The translations under genes and the position numbers were made by a program. From JAGNLA01 sp964472265 (lineage in GTDB: Bacteria; Caldisericota; Caldisericia; JAAYUI01), in the NCBI GenBank assembly GCA_964472265.1, contig CAYYJO010000058.1, positions 1 to 12,865 of the forward strand: a stretch of 12,865 nt of DNA. The letters run 5' to 3'. Shown here in pieces: positions 1 through 8,111 of this stretch (position 1 is its first letter; the number at the start of each line of letters is the position of its first letter). The notes beneath the pieces are model-generated. The model saw nothing but the letters and a program-made list of their open reading frames with translations, did no database searches and was not told where the DNA came from.

Positions 1-54
1 AGCTTCGGCTTCCCAAGCCGGTGGTCGCGGGTTCAAATCCCGTTTCCCGCTCCA
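1..54 (+). tRNA. tRNA-Gly(CCC), 3' part
   Basis: The 5' end lies outside the window. Visible are the anticodon arm with loop TTCCCAA (anticodon CCC at 12-14), the variable region, a T arm with loop TTCAAAT, and the acceptor 3' strand TTCCCGC. Discriminator U at 51 is followed by an encoded CCA at 52-54. The acceptor 3' strand implies a GCGGGAA 5' strand, which is usual for bacterial tRNA-Gly. It forms a small cluster with the tRNA-Cys downstream. Confidence 0.93.
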
Positions 55-80
55 ACTCCTCTAAACGTTAAAGCCGACAC

Positions 81-109
81 TTGCAAACAAAATTACAAAT
101 CGGTATAAA
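81..109 (+). promoter_or_regulatory. Probable promoter of tRNA-Cys
   Basis: A -35-like TTGCAA (81-86) and a -10-like TATAAA (104-109) are separated by 17 bp. The predicted start, near 116, is just before the mature 5' end of tRNA-Cys at 119. This suggests the tRNA is not only transcribed with the upstream tRNA-Gly. It rests on hexamer matches alone. Confidence 0.5.
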
Positions 110-118
110 TTTACTCGA

Positions 119-193
119 GGCGACGTAGCCAAGTGGTAAGGCGATGGTCTGCAAAATCATTATTCAGGGGTCCGATTCCCCTCGTCGCCTCCA
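119..193 (+). tRNA. tRNA-Cys(GCA)
   Basis: A full cloverleaf can be drawn. The acceptor stem is GGCGACG/CGTCGCC, the D arm GCC/GGC, and the anticodon stem ATGGT/ATCAT with loop CTGCAAA (GCA at 151-153). The T stem is AGGGG/CCCCT. Discriminator U at 190, typical of tRNA-Cys, is followed by an encoded CCA at 191-193. Tandem Gly-Cys tRNA genes are a common bacterial arrangement. Confidence 0.97.
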
Positions 194-214
194 CTGTCTG
201 AAAAAATCCCACAA

Positions 215-243
215 TTCCAAAATCATTCCCTATCTGGTATAAT
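215..243 (+). promoter_or_regulatory. Probable promoter of the GNAT gene
   Basis: A perfect -10 TATAAT (238-243) lies 17 bp after a poor -35 TTCCAA (215-220). The predicted start near 250 coincides with the AGGAGG ribosome site at 250-255, so the leader would be only about 12 nt. The weak -35 makes this a moderate call. Confidence 0.45.
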
Positions 244-261
244 GCCTTCAGGAGGCTTGAA

Positions 262-1077
262 ATGCCAGAGATAAAAGTAATGCCTATCACACAGGAAACC
301 GTTCAGTGCGCTTCATTTGTCTGCTCTCATCCGGATGATGTCGGCTTGGATCTTGCCGGTACCGGTTGCGACCTTAAAACACAATGGGCTGAGGGCGAAA
401 TTGAAAAAGGTTTTGTACCTGGTTTTGTGGCTTTGCTTGATGGCAAGCCTGCGGGTGTGTTCAACCTTGAACATCGAAAAGAATCCCAGGTCATAGCGCT
501 TAAATGCATCTGGGTGCCAAGAAAGGAACACTGGGACAAAGGTGTTGCATCCAAGCTCATGGGCAAGCTGATCGACTACGCCAAATCTGCGACCAGTTTT
601 GTCGGGAAAACGGCAAAGGCCATCATCTCGTTCCCATTCGACGGCGGTTTTCCAGATCAGAAAAAGTGGGCTGAATTCATGGTCAGGAAAGGTTTTGTTC
701 CAACACCCGAGGATAACTGCATCGTTTACTACCCAATCGAGCCAGGCTACATCTACCACAAAGACCCCAAACTCGACGGTTTCTTTGAAGACAATTCCGA
801 CAAGGACTACAACCTGCAGGAGATCGATAAAAACAGGATTCTTGTCATCGAAGACCCAGACATCTGCCCATATTTCCATGTTTTCTTCGCAAAAGCATCT
901 GCAAAAGCCAGAGAAATGAAGCCTGAACTTGAAACAGTTTTCCTCAATTCAAAGATGGACAAGGGCGAGGTTGAAAAGCGTGGAGGATTCAGGGGCATGG
1001 TCGTTCGAGGCCACAAAATCACCACTCCCTCATACCACTACGATCAATTCATGGAAGAAGTGAAATCGCACATCTGA
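262..1077 (+). CDS. GNAT-family N-acetyltransferase with C-terminal thioredoxin-like domain
   Basis: This 271-residue protein probably transfers an acetyl group from acetyl-CoA to an unidentified amine. The N-terminal half (about 1-155) has the GNAT pattern: strands around 54-85 (a GFVALLDGKPAGVF stretch), then the acetyl-CoA loop and helix at 88-107 in which the usual R/Q-x-x-G-x-G/A motif appears as HWDKGVASKL. About residues 156-271 are additional. They contain a DPDICPYF segment (198-205) followed by a helix and a strand, which resembles a degraded thioredoxin fold. That layout recalls the B. subtilis YoaP type (GNAT plus a YoaP-like domain); this comparison is from memory. The start is fixed by AGGAGG at 250-255, six bases before the ATG. 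The membrane-protein gene begins 35 bp downstream, so the two are probably co-transcribed. The substrate cannot be read from the sequence. Confidence 0.8.
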   Translation: MPEIKVMPITQETVQCASFVCSHPDDVGLDLAGTGCDLKTQWAEGEIEKGFVPGFVALLDGKPAGVFNLEHRKESQVIALKCIWVPRKEHWDKGVASKLMGKLIDYAKSATSFVGKTAKAIISFPFDGGFPDQKKWAEFMVRKGFVPTPEDNCIVYYPIEPGYIYHKDPKLDGFFEDNSDKDYNLQEIDKNRILVIEDPDICPYFHVFFAKASAKAREMKPELETVFLNSKMDKGEVEKRGGFRGMVVRGHKITTPSYHYDQFMEEVKSHI

Positions 1078-1112
1078 TCCATATAAAATAGCATTCCAAC
1101 AGGAGGCATGCC

Positions 1113-1880
1113 GTGAACAAAACCAGCAAAGGCATTGGATTGACAACTGCAATTGGCATAGTAGTCGTTCTTGTGACAGTTTTTGTTTATCTGTGGGGTT
1201 CGAGCCTGAACATCAAAACTGAGGTCTACACTGAGTGGCTTCAGTTTGCCATCTCAATGCTGGCAGGCATTTCAATCATTGCTCTGGGCAGGTCGATAGG
1301 AATCGAGATCAGGCAATCCAGAACGTGGTTTCTGGTAGGTCTGGGTTTTATCTTCTGGAGCCTTGGGATGCTGGCGTGGGCGATCATCGAAACAGTCACC
1401 CATAACGAACCGGCTTTCCCTGGCTTTCAGGATATCGGTTTCATGCTGATGTACATACTCATCATTATTGCCTTCTTCTTTCAGCTCAAGGCGTACAAAG
1501 GCATCATAAAACCGACAATCGGGCTTTTTGTGACCATTCTGTGTGTGATTGCCCTTTACGTATGGGTTATTTGGTCTGATCTTTTCTCAAACACCGGCTT
1601 GAGCATTGGGATACACATCTTCTATGCCATTGGCGGAATTGCCGTTGTGACCGGCTCAATTGTGATGTACCACCTGACCAGGGATGTACCGATCTCAAGA
1701 GCCTGGCTGCTTCTGGCCGTAAGTCTTTTCCTGATAACTTTCAACAATTCGCTCTACCATCTTCTAGACAATATCGGCTTATACGAAACAGGGCAATGGA
1801 AACTCATTGATTTGATGACCATTGCAGGATTCCTTGCCTCGTGGATTGGTGCAAACCGTCTTAAAGCCAGCTTCAAATAA
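1113..1880 (+). CDS. Eight-helix membrane protein resembling a stand-alone sensor module
   Basis: I do not recognise a characterised family with certainty. The 255-residue product is almost entirely membrane: hydrophobic helices at about 8-29, 43-61, 71-93, 106-125, 133-154, 163-187, 197-216 and 231-249, with short loops. Residues 70-115 carry a pattern of the form R-x-W ... W-x-L-G-x-x-x-W ... E ... P-x-F-P-x-x-x-D. I associate this with N-terminal membrane sensor regions of some bacterial and archaeal signalling proteins (kinases, GGDEF proteins). No output domain follows: the protein ends after the last helix with a short basic tail. The start is GTG at 1113, set by AGGAGG (1101-1106) six bases upstream; the ATG at 1108 is out of frame and stops at once. 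It probably forms an operon with the GNAT gene and ends at the hairpin at 1884-1909. Confidence 0.75.
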   Translation: MNKTSKGIGLTTAIGIVVVLVTVFVYLWGSSLNIKTEVYTEWLQFAISMLAGISIIALGRSIGIEIRQSRTWFLVGLGFIFWSLGMLAWAIIETVTHNEPAFPGFQDIGFMLMYILIIIAFFFQLKAYKGIIKPTIGLFVTILCVIALYVWVIWSDLFSNTGLSIGIHIFYAIGGIAVVTGSIVMYHLTRDVPISRAWLLLAVSLFLITFNNSLYHLLDNIGLYETGQWKLIDLMTIAGFLASWIGANRLKASFK

Positions 1881-1883
1881 AAA

Positions 1884-1909
1884 AAATCCCCCTGAAACCA
1901 GGGGGATTT
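1884..1909. terminator. Bidirectional hairpin terminator between convergent genes
   Basis: Arms AAATCCCCCTG (1884-1894) and CAGGGGGATTT (1899-1909) pair perfectly over 11 bp with a 4-nt AAAC loop. On the minus strand the stem is followed by eight T residues (complement of 1879-1886), a strong terminator for the acyl-CoA dehydrogenase. On the plus strand the tail is only ATTTCATTC, so termination of the membrane-protein transcript should be weaker. Confidence 0.9.
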
Positions 1910-1924
1910 CATTCATTGACTGTA

Positions 1925-3073
1925 TCAGATTACGTCTTTTACTATGTTTGCTGAGATGACATGGCGCTGTATCTGGTTTGTGCCTTCGTAAATCTGTGTG
2001 ATCTTTGCGTCCCTCATCATCTTTTCAACCGGATAATCCTTCATATAGCCATATCCGCCAAGGATCTGGACTGCATCGACGGTGACCTTCATTGCAAGGT
2101 CAGTGTTATAGAGCTTGGTCATTGCAGCTTCTTTTGAGTACTTGGTTGAGCCTGAGTCGACCATCCTTGCAGTTGCGTAGCAAAGCGCTCTTCCTGCCTC
2201 AATCTGTGTTGCCATGTCAGAGAGCATGAACGAGATGGCCTGGAAGTTGACGATTGGCTGGCCGAACTGGACTCTCTGCTTTGCATATCTCAGAGCTTCC
2301 TCATAGGCTCCCTGAGCGATTCCGAGACCCTGTGCGCCAATGCCCGGGCGTGACTTGTCAAGCGTTCTCATGGCTGAAACGAATCCCTGACCGACACCGC
2401 CAAGAATGGCGTCCTTGTGAACCCTGCAATCCTGCAGAATCAGTTCGGAGGTGACAGATGCCCTGATGCCCATCTTGTCTTCTTCCTTGCCGTATGTGAA
2501 GCCCGGAGTGCCCTTGTCAACGATGAAGGCAGTGAGACCACGAACGCCCTTTGACTTGTCTGTCATTGCGATGACTGTGACATAGTCGGCAACCGAACCA
2601 TTGGTGATAAACTGCTTGGTTCCGTTAAGAATGTAATGATCGCCATCCTGGACAGCCGTTGTTTGCATGTTTGCTGCGTCTGAACCAGCGTTTGCCTCAG
2701 TAAGGGCAAAAGCTGAAAGCCATTCACCTGAAGCAGCCTTTGGGAGATATTTCCTCTTCTGGTCTTCGTTGCCCATGATGACAATCGGGAAAGTTCCGAG
2801 AGCGTTTACCGCATATGAAACAGCAACGCCACCATCAATTCTTGAGAGTTCCTCAATAACAAGGCAAAGTTCAAAAACGCCTTTGCCCAGACCCTCATAC
2901 TGGCTTGGGATGTAGAGTCTCATCATGTCGGCTCTTGCAAGCTCTTTTATGATGTCCCAGGGGAAAATGCCTTCCCTGTCGTTTTTGCTTCTGACCGGTT
3001 TTAACTTTTCCTCAGCAATTTTGCGGGCCAGATTTTTAATCATCTTCTGTTCTTCATTCAAAAAATAATCCAC
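1925..3073 (-). CDS. Acyl-CoA dehydrogenase (short-chain/butyryl-CoA type)
   Basis: A cytoplasmic FAD flavoenzyme that oxidises an acyl-CoA to the trans-2-enoyl-CoA, passing electrons to electron-transfer flavoprotein. At 382 residues it has the normal family length. Both family signatures are intact: ALTEANAGSDAA (123-134) in the FAD/substrate region, and Q336-x2-GG-x-G ... R354-D355 near the C-terminus. The expected catalytic base is E363 in the IYEGT motif (361-365), the position used in short- and medium-chain enzymes and butyryl-CoA dehydrogenases. QRVQFG (266-271) is the usual flavin-contacting segment. The start is GTG at 3073 with AGGAGG six bases upstream. It appears monocistronic, with its own promoter at 3108-3136 and the 1884-1909 terminator. 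No etfAB or other beta-oxidation gene is adjacent, so chain length and physiological direction are uncertain. Confidence 0.95.
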   Translation of the reverse strand: MDYFLNEEQKMIKNLARKIAEEKLKPVRSKNDREGIFPWDIIKELARADMMRLYIPSQYEGLGKGVFELCLVIEELSRIDGGVAVSYAVNALGTFPIVIMGNEDQKRKYLPKAASGEWLSAFALTEANAGSDAANMQTTAVQDGDHYILNGTKQFITNGSVADYVTVIAMTDKSKGVRGLTAFIVDKGTPGFTYGKEEDKMGIRASVTSELILQDCRVHKDAILGGVGQGFVSAMRTLDKSRPGIGAQGLGIAQGAYEEALRYAKQRVQFGQPIVNFQAISFMLSDMATQIEAGRALCYATARMVDSGSTKYSKEAAMTKLYNTDLAMKVTVDAVQILGGYGYMKDYPVEKMMRDAKITQIYEGTNQIQRHVISANIVKDVI

Positions 3074-3095
3074 CTAAAGCCTCCTTACAGATTTT

Positions 3096-3125
3096 TTGAC
3101 ACAGACTATTATACTAGGTTACAAT
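3096..3125 (+). promoter_or_regulatory. Promoter of the first propeller lipoprotein
   Basis: A perfect -35 TTGACA (3096-3101) and a -10 TACAAT (3120-3125, five of six matches) are spaced 18 bp apart, giving a leader of about 40 nt to the ATG at 3173. It overlaps the opposing acyl-CoA dehydrogenase promoter, whose -10 lies inside this spacer. Confidence 0.7.
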
Positions 3126-3136
3126 GGTTTGAACAA
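3108..3136 (-). promoter_or_regulatory. Promoter of the acyl-CoA dehydrogenase gene
   Basis: Read on the minus strand, a -35-like TTGTTC (3136-3131) and a perfect -10 TATAAT (3113-3108) are spaced 17 bp apart. The leader would be about 28 nt and carry the AGGAGG site. It physically overlaps the plus-strand promoter at 3096-3125, so the two probably cannot be occupied together. Confidence 0.65.
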
Positions 3137-3172
3137 AATTGAATCAAGACCGGTAAGATGGTTGGAGGTTTG

Positions 3173-4534
3173 ATGAAAAAAATTTTTGTGGTGTTGATGG
3201 CAGCTTTCCTGGTGGCATCAGTTGCCGGTTGCGGGCAGCAGGCTACCGAATCAGTGAAAATTCCAAAGTACGATCCGAACAAGACTGACACAAACGACCA
3301 GCCACCGACAAACAGCGGGGCAAAGGATGCAACGACATCACTTGATGAACCGGCATTTCCAAAAGCCACACCGGCAACAGAGTGGACAATGTTTCGCAGA
3401 ACACCGGACAACATGGGCGTTGTGGACGCCGACATAAAGCTACCGTTGAAGAAAGAAAAGGATCAGTACAGATTTGTGTCCTTTGGCTCTCCAACATCCA
3501 ACATCATCTACGGTTCACCGGCAGTTGCAAAGGATAAACTCTATTTCGGCTGCCAGTTGGGTTTTTTGTCTTGTTACAAGTTTGACACAGCCGAGCCTGT
3601 GTGGAAAAATGCCCAGCAGCTTGACGACGGCTCTGGAGCAGTCGTAACAACTGCGCTGGCGGCAGATGACAAAATGGTCTATTTCGGTACCGCCAAAGGC
3701 AACTTTTACGCATATGACCTTTACGGTGACATCAAAATGTGGAGCTTCAAAACCGGCAACAATATTTCTGCTCCTCCGAATACGGAATCAACGAAAGCCA
3801 TTTACAACGGACTGGTGCTTGGCGGCCCAAAGGTCGTGGACGGAAATATTTACTTTGGCTCATGGGATGGCAAGATGTACTGCCTTGAAGCCAAAACAGG
3901 CAAAGAAGTTTGGAATTTTCAGACAAAATCAAAAATATACTCATCTCCGGCCATCACGGGCGGTAAACTTTACTTCACCAACTTTGGTGGCGAGATTTTC
4001 TGCCTCGATCTCAATACGGGCAAGGAGATTTGGAATACAAAGCTACCGAAGGGCACTCTGAGTTCTCCAGTTGCATTTGGCAAAAGACTCTGGGTTGGCT
4101 GCAAAGATTCAAAACTGTACTGCATAAATACAAACGATGGCAAGACATTGTGGTCATACCAGGCGCCGGACAACGATTTTGGAATTGAATCATGCCCGAT
4201 AATCGACGAGAAAAACGTGTACGGCACGACCGCCAGTGGTATTTCATTCGCACTCGACAGGAAAACAGGCAAAGAAATCTGGAAATCCCAGACCAGCACA
4301 ACATCTTTGCTCGCCGACCCGCTTCTTGTCAGAAACTATCTGATCTGCATAGATCAAGATGGCATTTTGTATATCATCGACAAGAACTCCGGCAAAGAGC
4401 TAGACAAGTTTGTCACAAGCTCAGTGAGCACCACGAGCAGCAAAGACAGGCGTGTGGGTTCCTCGCCAATAATCATCGGCAACGAGATTATTTTCAGCTG
4501 CTACGACAGCAATGTTTACATCATCAGCGGCCAG
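3173..4534 (+). CDS. Lipoprotein with eight-bladed PQQ-type beta-propeller (3' end lost in gap)
   Basis: An exported, lipid-anchored propeller of the PQQ-repeat/BamB-like kind, probably a scaffold or binding protein. The signal peptide MKKIFVVLMAAFLVASVAGC ends in a VAGC lipobox with C20 as the lipidated residue. A Ser/Thr/Asn/Gln-rich linker (to about 60) leads to the propeller from about residue 112. I count eight blades, each with a pattern like S-P-x-x-x-x-x-K-L-Y-F-G-x-x-D-G-x-x-x-x-x-D-x-x-T-G-K-x-x-W. The last visible strand (YIISG) closes blade eight, so few residues are missing. The start is ATG 3173 because GGAGG at 3164-3168 sits between it and the in-frame ATG at 3158. The reading frame runs into Ns at 4535, so the true stop is unknown. 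Nothing here shows quinone binding or dehydrogenase activity. A second protein of this design is encoded at 12782-11472. Confidence 0.88.
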
Positions 4535-4544
4535 NNNNNNNNNN
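4535..4544. other. Assembly gap (10 N) with possible terminator remnant to its right
   Basis: Ten Ns, probably a placeholder of unknown true length, interrupt the last codons of the propeller gene. Immediately after, 4548-4562 reads AAGGCACCC followed by six Ts, which looks like the right arm and T-tract of a plus-strand terminator whose left arm lies in the gap. Hairpins often break assemblies, so this fits, but it is inference. Confidence 0.7.
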
Positions 4545-4578
4545 ATCAAGGCACCCTTTTTTATTTAACATATCAAAA

Positions 4579-6360
4579 CTACTTATTTTCCTGGCCCTTG
4601 TACTGAAGCTCGTACAGCTTTTTGTACATGCCGCCGAGGGCAAGCAGCTGGTCGTGTGTTCCCTGTTCGACAATCTTGCCGTTGCTGATTACAAGCACCT
4701 TGTCGGCGTTTTTGATGGTTGAAAGTCTGTGGGCAATGACAATTGACGTTCTGTGCCTGACAATTTTGGTCAAAGCCTCTTGAATGAGCTGTTCGGATGC
4801 TGTGTCAATAGAGCTTGTGGCCTCGTCAAGAACCAGGATTGCCGGGTCGTGGGCAATAGCCCTTGCAAACGAGATCAGCTGTCTCTGGCCAACAGAAAGG
4901 GTTGAGCCTCTTTCCGAGAGAACATGCTGGTAGCAGTCAGGGAGCCTTTCGATGAAATCATCGGCTCCAACAATCTTTGCAGATTCGATGGCCACATCAT
5001 CGGTAACGTCGGAGAGAAGCTTGATGTTATCGATGACTGGGCCGGAGAAAATGAACGGATCCTGCAAAACGACAGCGATCTGCTTGCGCAGCGATTCGAG
5101 CTTCATGCCGAAGATGGAGATGCCGTCGATTGTTATGTCGCCCTTTTGGATGTCGTAAAGCCTTGAGATAAGGCTGATGATCGAGGTTTTGCCAGCACCT
5201 GTCGGGCCAACGATTGCAACAGTCTGTCCTGGCTCAACAGTGAAACTGATGTTTTTCAAAACGTCATTTTTGCCGTCGTAGCTGAATGTAACGTCCTTGA
5301 ATTCGACTCTGCCTTTGAGTTTTTCTGTTATTTCCCTTGCTCCCGGCTTGTCGGCAATTGTCACCGGATGGTCGAGGAGCTCGGTGATTCTCTCTGCTCC
5401 AACCATAGCCGTCTGGAAAGTATTGTAGTGTTCTGAAATGTCATGCAGGGAGCCATAGAAATTCTGAAGGTATGTGCCAAAAGCCATGACAGTACCAACA
5501 AGAACAGTTCCTGCGAGGATGAGTTTTGCACCAACATAAACAAGGAGGATGAGGGCTACAGTCTGTGTGAAGTCAATTCCGTTCATGAACACCGTGAAAT
5601 TGACCATCGACTTGATCTGGGCCTTGAACATCTCCATGTTTATTCCACGGAACATTCCCTTGTTTACTTCCTGACGATTGCTCCACTGGATTGTTCTCAT
5701 GCCCATGATGTTTTCGTTGAGGAATGCGTTGACCTTTGCCTGCTTGATTCTTGCGTTTCTGTAGAACCTGGTTGCAAGATACTGGAAAATCCAGCCCTGG
5801 GCAATCATCACAGGGAAAAGAGCGACAGTCACAAGCGACAAACGCCAGTCGAGGAAGAATATGAACACGATGGTACCTGCGATGATAATGGCATCTGCGA
5901 TAACTGTGATAACACTGTCTGTTATGAACTCAAAAACCGAGTCTACGTCGGATGTTATTCGGGTAAATATTCGACCTACAGGGTTTTTGTCGTAGTAAGT
6001 GAGCTGGAGATCCTGCAGTTTTGAGAAGATTGCGTTTCTCATGTCACGCATCATGTACTGACCGGTATTGCTCATGGTCAAAACCTGGAAATACTGGGCA
6101 ACAACCTTGAACAGAAGAAGCCCGATATATGCAAGACAGACCCACATCAGTCCAACAAGATTACCATTTTTAACCATATCGTCGATGGCTATCTTCATCA
6201 AAACCGGCAGGAACATTGACGAAACTGTCCACAACAACAGCATGGTAAATGAAAGAACCACCATCGGTTTGTAAGGAAGGAGGAATCTCATCATCCTCAT
6301 TGTCAGATTCCAGTCGAAGGGTTTGCCGATTATCTCTTCTTCATGCACATACTCAGGCAT
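4579..6360 (-). CDS. ABC exporter subunit B (catalytic Glu, variant signature; BmrD/YheH-like)
   Basis: One half of a type IV ABC exporter: a six-helix membrane domain (about 30-310) fused to an ATPase domain (about 350-590), 593 residues. Visible motifs are Walker A GPTGAGKT (385-392), Q-loop Q433, the non-canonical signature LSVGQ (488-492), Walker B ILVLDEA with catalytic E513, D-loop SSID and switch H544. The LSVGQRQL signature with a Glu Walker B is the pattern of the consensus-site subunit in heterodimeric exporters such as BmrCD, LmrCD or TM287/288. The start is ATG 6360, six bases after GGAGG at 6371-6367; its first eight bases overlap the end of the upstream subunit gene, suggesting coupled translation. 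The cargo (drug, lipid or peptide) cannot be told. Confidence 0.93.
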   Translation of the reverse strand: MPEYVHEEEIIGKPFDWNLTMRMMRFLLPYKPMVVLSFTMLLLWTVSSMFLPVLMKIAIDDMVKNGNLVGLMWVCLAYIGLLLFKVVAQYFQVLTMSNTGQYMMRDMRNAIFSKLQDLQLTYYDKNPVGRIFTRITSDVDSVFEFITDSVITVIADAIIIAGTIVFIFFLDWRLSLVTVALFPVMIAQGWIFQYLATRFYRNARIKQAKVNAFLNENIMGMRTIQWSNRQEVNKGMFRGINMEMFKAQIKSMVNFTVFMNGIDFTQTVALILLVYVGAKLILAGTVLVGTVMAFGTYLQNFYGSLHDISEHYNTFQTAMVGAERITELLDHPVTIADKPGAREITEKLKGRVEFKDVTFSYDGKNDVLKNISFTVEPGQTVAIVGPTGAGKTSIISLISRLYDIQKGDITIDGISIFGMKLESLRKQIAVVLQDPFIFSGPVIDNIKLLSDVTDDVAIESAKIVGADDFIERLPDCYQHVLSERGSTLSVGQRQLISFARAIAHDPAILVLDEATSSIDTASEQLIQEALTKIVRHRTSIVIAHRLSTIKNADKVLVISNGKIVEQGTHDQLLALGGMYKKLYELQYKGQENK

Positions 6361-8104
6361 TGGCTTCCTCCATCTGGGACACCAGCTTCTGCTGTTCGAC
6401 AAGTTTTGCGAAATAGCCCTTTTGTGCTATCAGCTCCTCCTGTGTTCCGTCTTCTATTATCTTTCCGTGATCCAAAACGATTATCCTCTGACAATGACGA
6501 AGTGCGCTGACCCTGTGAGCCATGATTATCACTGTTCTGTTTTTGAGTTTTGGCTCGATGGCTGTTAAAATGGCTTCTTCAGTGTTTGTGTCAACTGCAG
6601 AGAGAGGATCATCCAGAATCATTATCGGAGTATCCTGAAGCATTGCTCGGGCTATGGCAACTCTCTGTTTCTGCCCACCAGAAAGGGTTACGCCCCTCTC
6701 GCCAATGATTGTATCAAACTTTGCGCTGAACTCCTCAATCTCTTTTTTTATCTGAACCAGCTGGGCAGCGTCCTCAATTTGCTCTCTGGTGGCTTCAGGT
6801 CTGGCGAAAGCAATGTTATCGGCAATGGACGATGAGAAAAGGAAAGCATCTTGCGGGACATAGGCAAAAGTGTGCCTTAGTCGCTTTAAATCCCATTCCT
6901 TCACATTTTTTCCATCAATCCTGACTGAACCATCATCGCAATCCCAAATCCTCAAAAGCAGTTTGGCAAGCGAGCTTTTTCCTGAACCTACTGGGCCAAC
7001 GATTCCAACAATCTGCCCCGCCGGAATATTTAGATTAATATGGCTGAGCCTGCTGTCATCATGACCGTAAGTGAGCGTGGCATCATCAAAAATTATGTCA
7101 CCTTTAACTGTATCTGGATTGAAAGGATTTGGTGGAGACTTGATGTCAACCGGAGCATTGATGATTTCAAGCACCCTCTTGATCGAGACGTTGGCTCTCT
7201 GATACATGTTCATGATCCAGCCCAGGGCGATCATCGGCCAGACAAGCATGAAAATGTAGACTACGAAAGCCGAAAGGTCACCGATTGTGATTGAACCATT
7301 GACCACAAGAATACCACCGACCCAGATGATGGCTATGACTGGAAGATTGATGACGATGTACATCAACGGCCACCAGATTGCAAACGTCTTGTTGAGTGGT
7401 CTCACCTTGTCAACATAATTGTTGAGCATTCCATTGAAACGCTTCTCTTCGAGCTTTTCTTGGGCGTATGACTTGATGACCCTTGAACCTGAAAGGTTTT
7501 CGTTGATACGATCGCTGATCTTGTCAAAGTACTGCTGAATGAGGAAGAAGAGCTTGTGAACCCTTTTGCCGAAGACAAACTCGATGACCAGAAGCAACGG
7601 CACAAACGCCAGTATGATGATGGCCAGCTGCCAGGAAGTGGTAAAGATGAGTATAAGACCTGCAATTGTCCTGAATATAGCGTTTGGAAGATGAACCGAG
7701 CTTGCGCCAAGCGAGTTCTGTATCTGGTTTGCATCTGACGAGCACCTGTACATGACTTCGCCTGAAGCCATGTTGTTGAAAAATTTGTCAGGAAGAACCA
7801 GCAGTTTGTCATAAATCTGATTTCTCAAATCCATGCCCACACGGCGCGAGACGCTAACAATGCTAAGTCTTGAGAAGAAGAATATTGCAACCCTGATAAC
7901 CGTTATTCCCAAACCGATGAGGAGCAGATTTAATATCACGCGTTCAGCGTTTGGCACCTTGTTTGACACTGCATCGATGCTTCCGCTGATGACAATTTTT
8001 GGTATGAGCATGTCAAGGACTGAGGAGATCAATCCGACAAGTGATAAAATATATTGGACGGCGTAGGGTCTAAGCAGACGTCCATAGTACTGGAATACTG
8101 TCAT
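6353..8104 (-). CDS. ABC exporter subunit A (degenerate ATP site; BmrC/YheI-like)
   Basis: The 583-residue partner of the downstream subunit, with six membrane helices (about 15-300) and an ATPase domain (about 335-575). Motifs are Walker A GPVGSGKS (370-377), Q418, canonical signature LSGGQ (474-478), Walker B MILDDP and H530. The residue after the Walker B Asp is D499, not Glu, so this site should hydrolyse ATP poorly. Paired with the LSVGQ of subunit B it forms the degenerate site of an asymmetric heterodimer; the LSGGQ here completes the active site with E513 of subunit B. I start it at ATG 8104, where homology to the family begins (TVFQYYGRLLRPY). That ATG lacks a well-placed Shine-Dalgarno site and lies right after a predicted promoter, so the message may be leaderless. 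The gene is divergent from pspA, 105 bp away. Confidence 0.9.
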   Translation of the reverse strand: MTVFQYYGRLLRPYAVQYILSLVGLISSVLDMLIPKIVISGSIDAVSNKVPNAERVILNLLLIGLGITVIRVAIFFFSRLSIVSVSRRVGMDLRNQIYDKLLVLPDKFFNNMASGEVMYRCSSDANQIQNSLGASSVHLPNAIFRTIAGLILIFTTSWQLAIIILAFVPLLLVIEFVFGKRVHKLFFLIQQYFDKISDRINENLSGSRVIKSYAQEKLEEKRFNGMLNNYVDKVRPLNKTFAIWWPLMYIVINLPVIAIIWVGGILVVNGSITIGDLSAFVVYIFMLVWPMIALGWIMNMYQRANVSIKRVLEIINAPVDIKSPPNPFNPDTVKGDIIFDDATLTYGHDDSRLSHINLNIPAGQIVGIVGPVGSGKSSLAKLLLRIWDCDDGSVRIDGKNVKEWDLKRLRHTFAYVPQDAFLFSSSIADNIAFARPEATREQIEDAAQLVQIKKEIEEFSAKFDTIIGERGVTLSGGQKQRVAIARAMLQDTPIMILDDPLSAVDTNTEEAILTAIEPKLKNRTVIIMAHRVSALRHCQRIIVLDHGKIIEDGTQEELIAQKGYFAKLVEQQKLVSQMEEANA

Positions 8105-8111
8105 GAAACAG

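Noticed and set aside
3158..3172. Upstream in-frame ATG for the first propeller lipoprotein
   Set aside because: GGAGG at 3164-3168 lies after it, and the start at 3173 gives a textbook lipoprotein signal peptide.
4535..4606. Continuation of the propeller frame through the Ns
   Set aside because: The frame across the gap is arbitrary, and the sequence beyond overlaps the end of the opposite ABC gene.
6361..6402. Longer N-terminus for ABC subunit B
   Set aside because: The extra codons lie inside the end of subunit A, and a strong GGAGG six bases before ATG 6360 decides the start.
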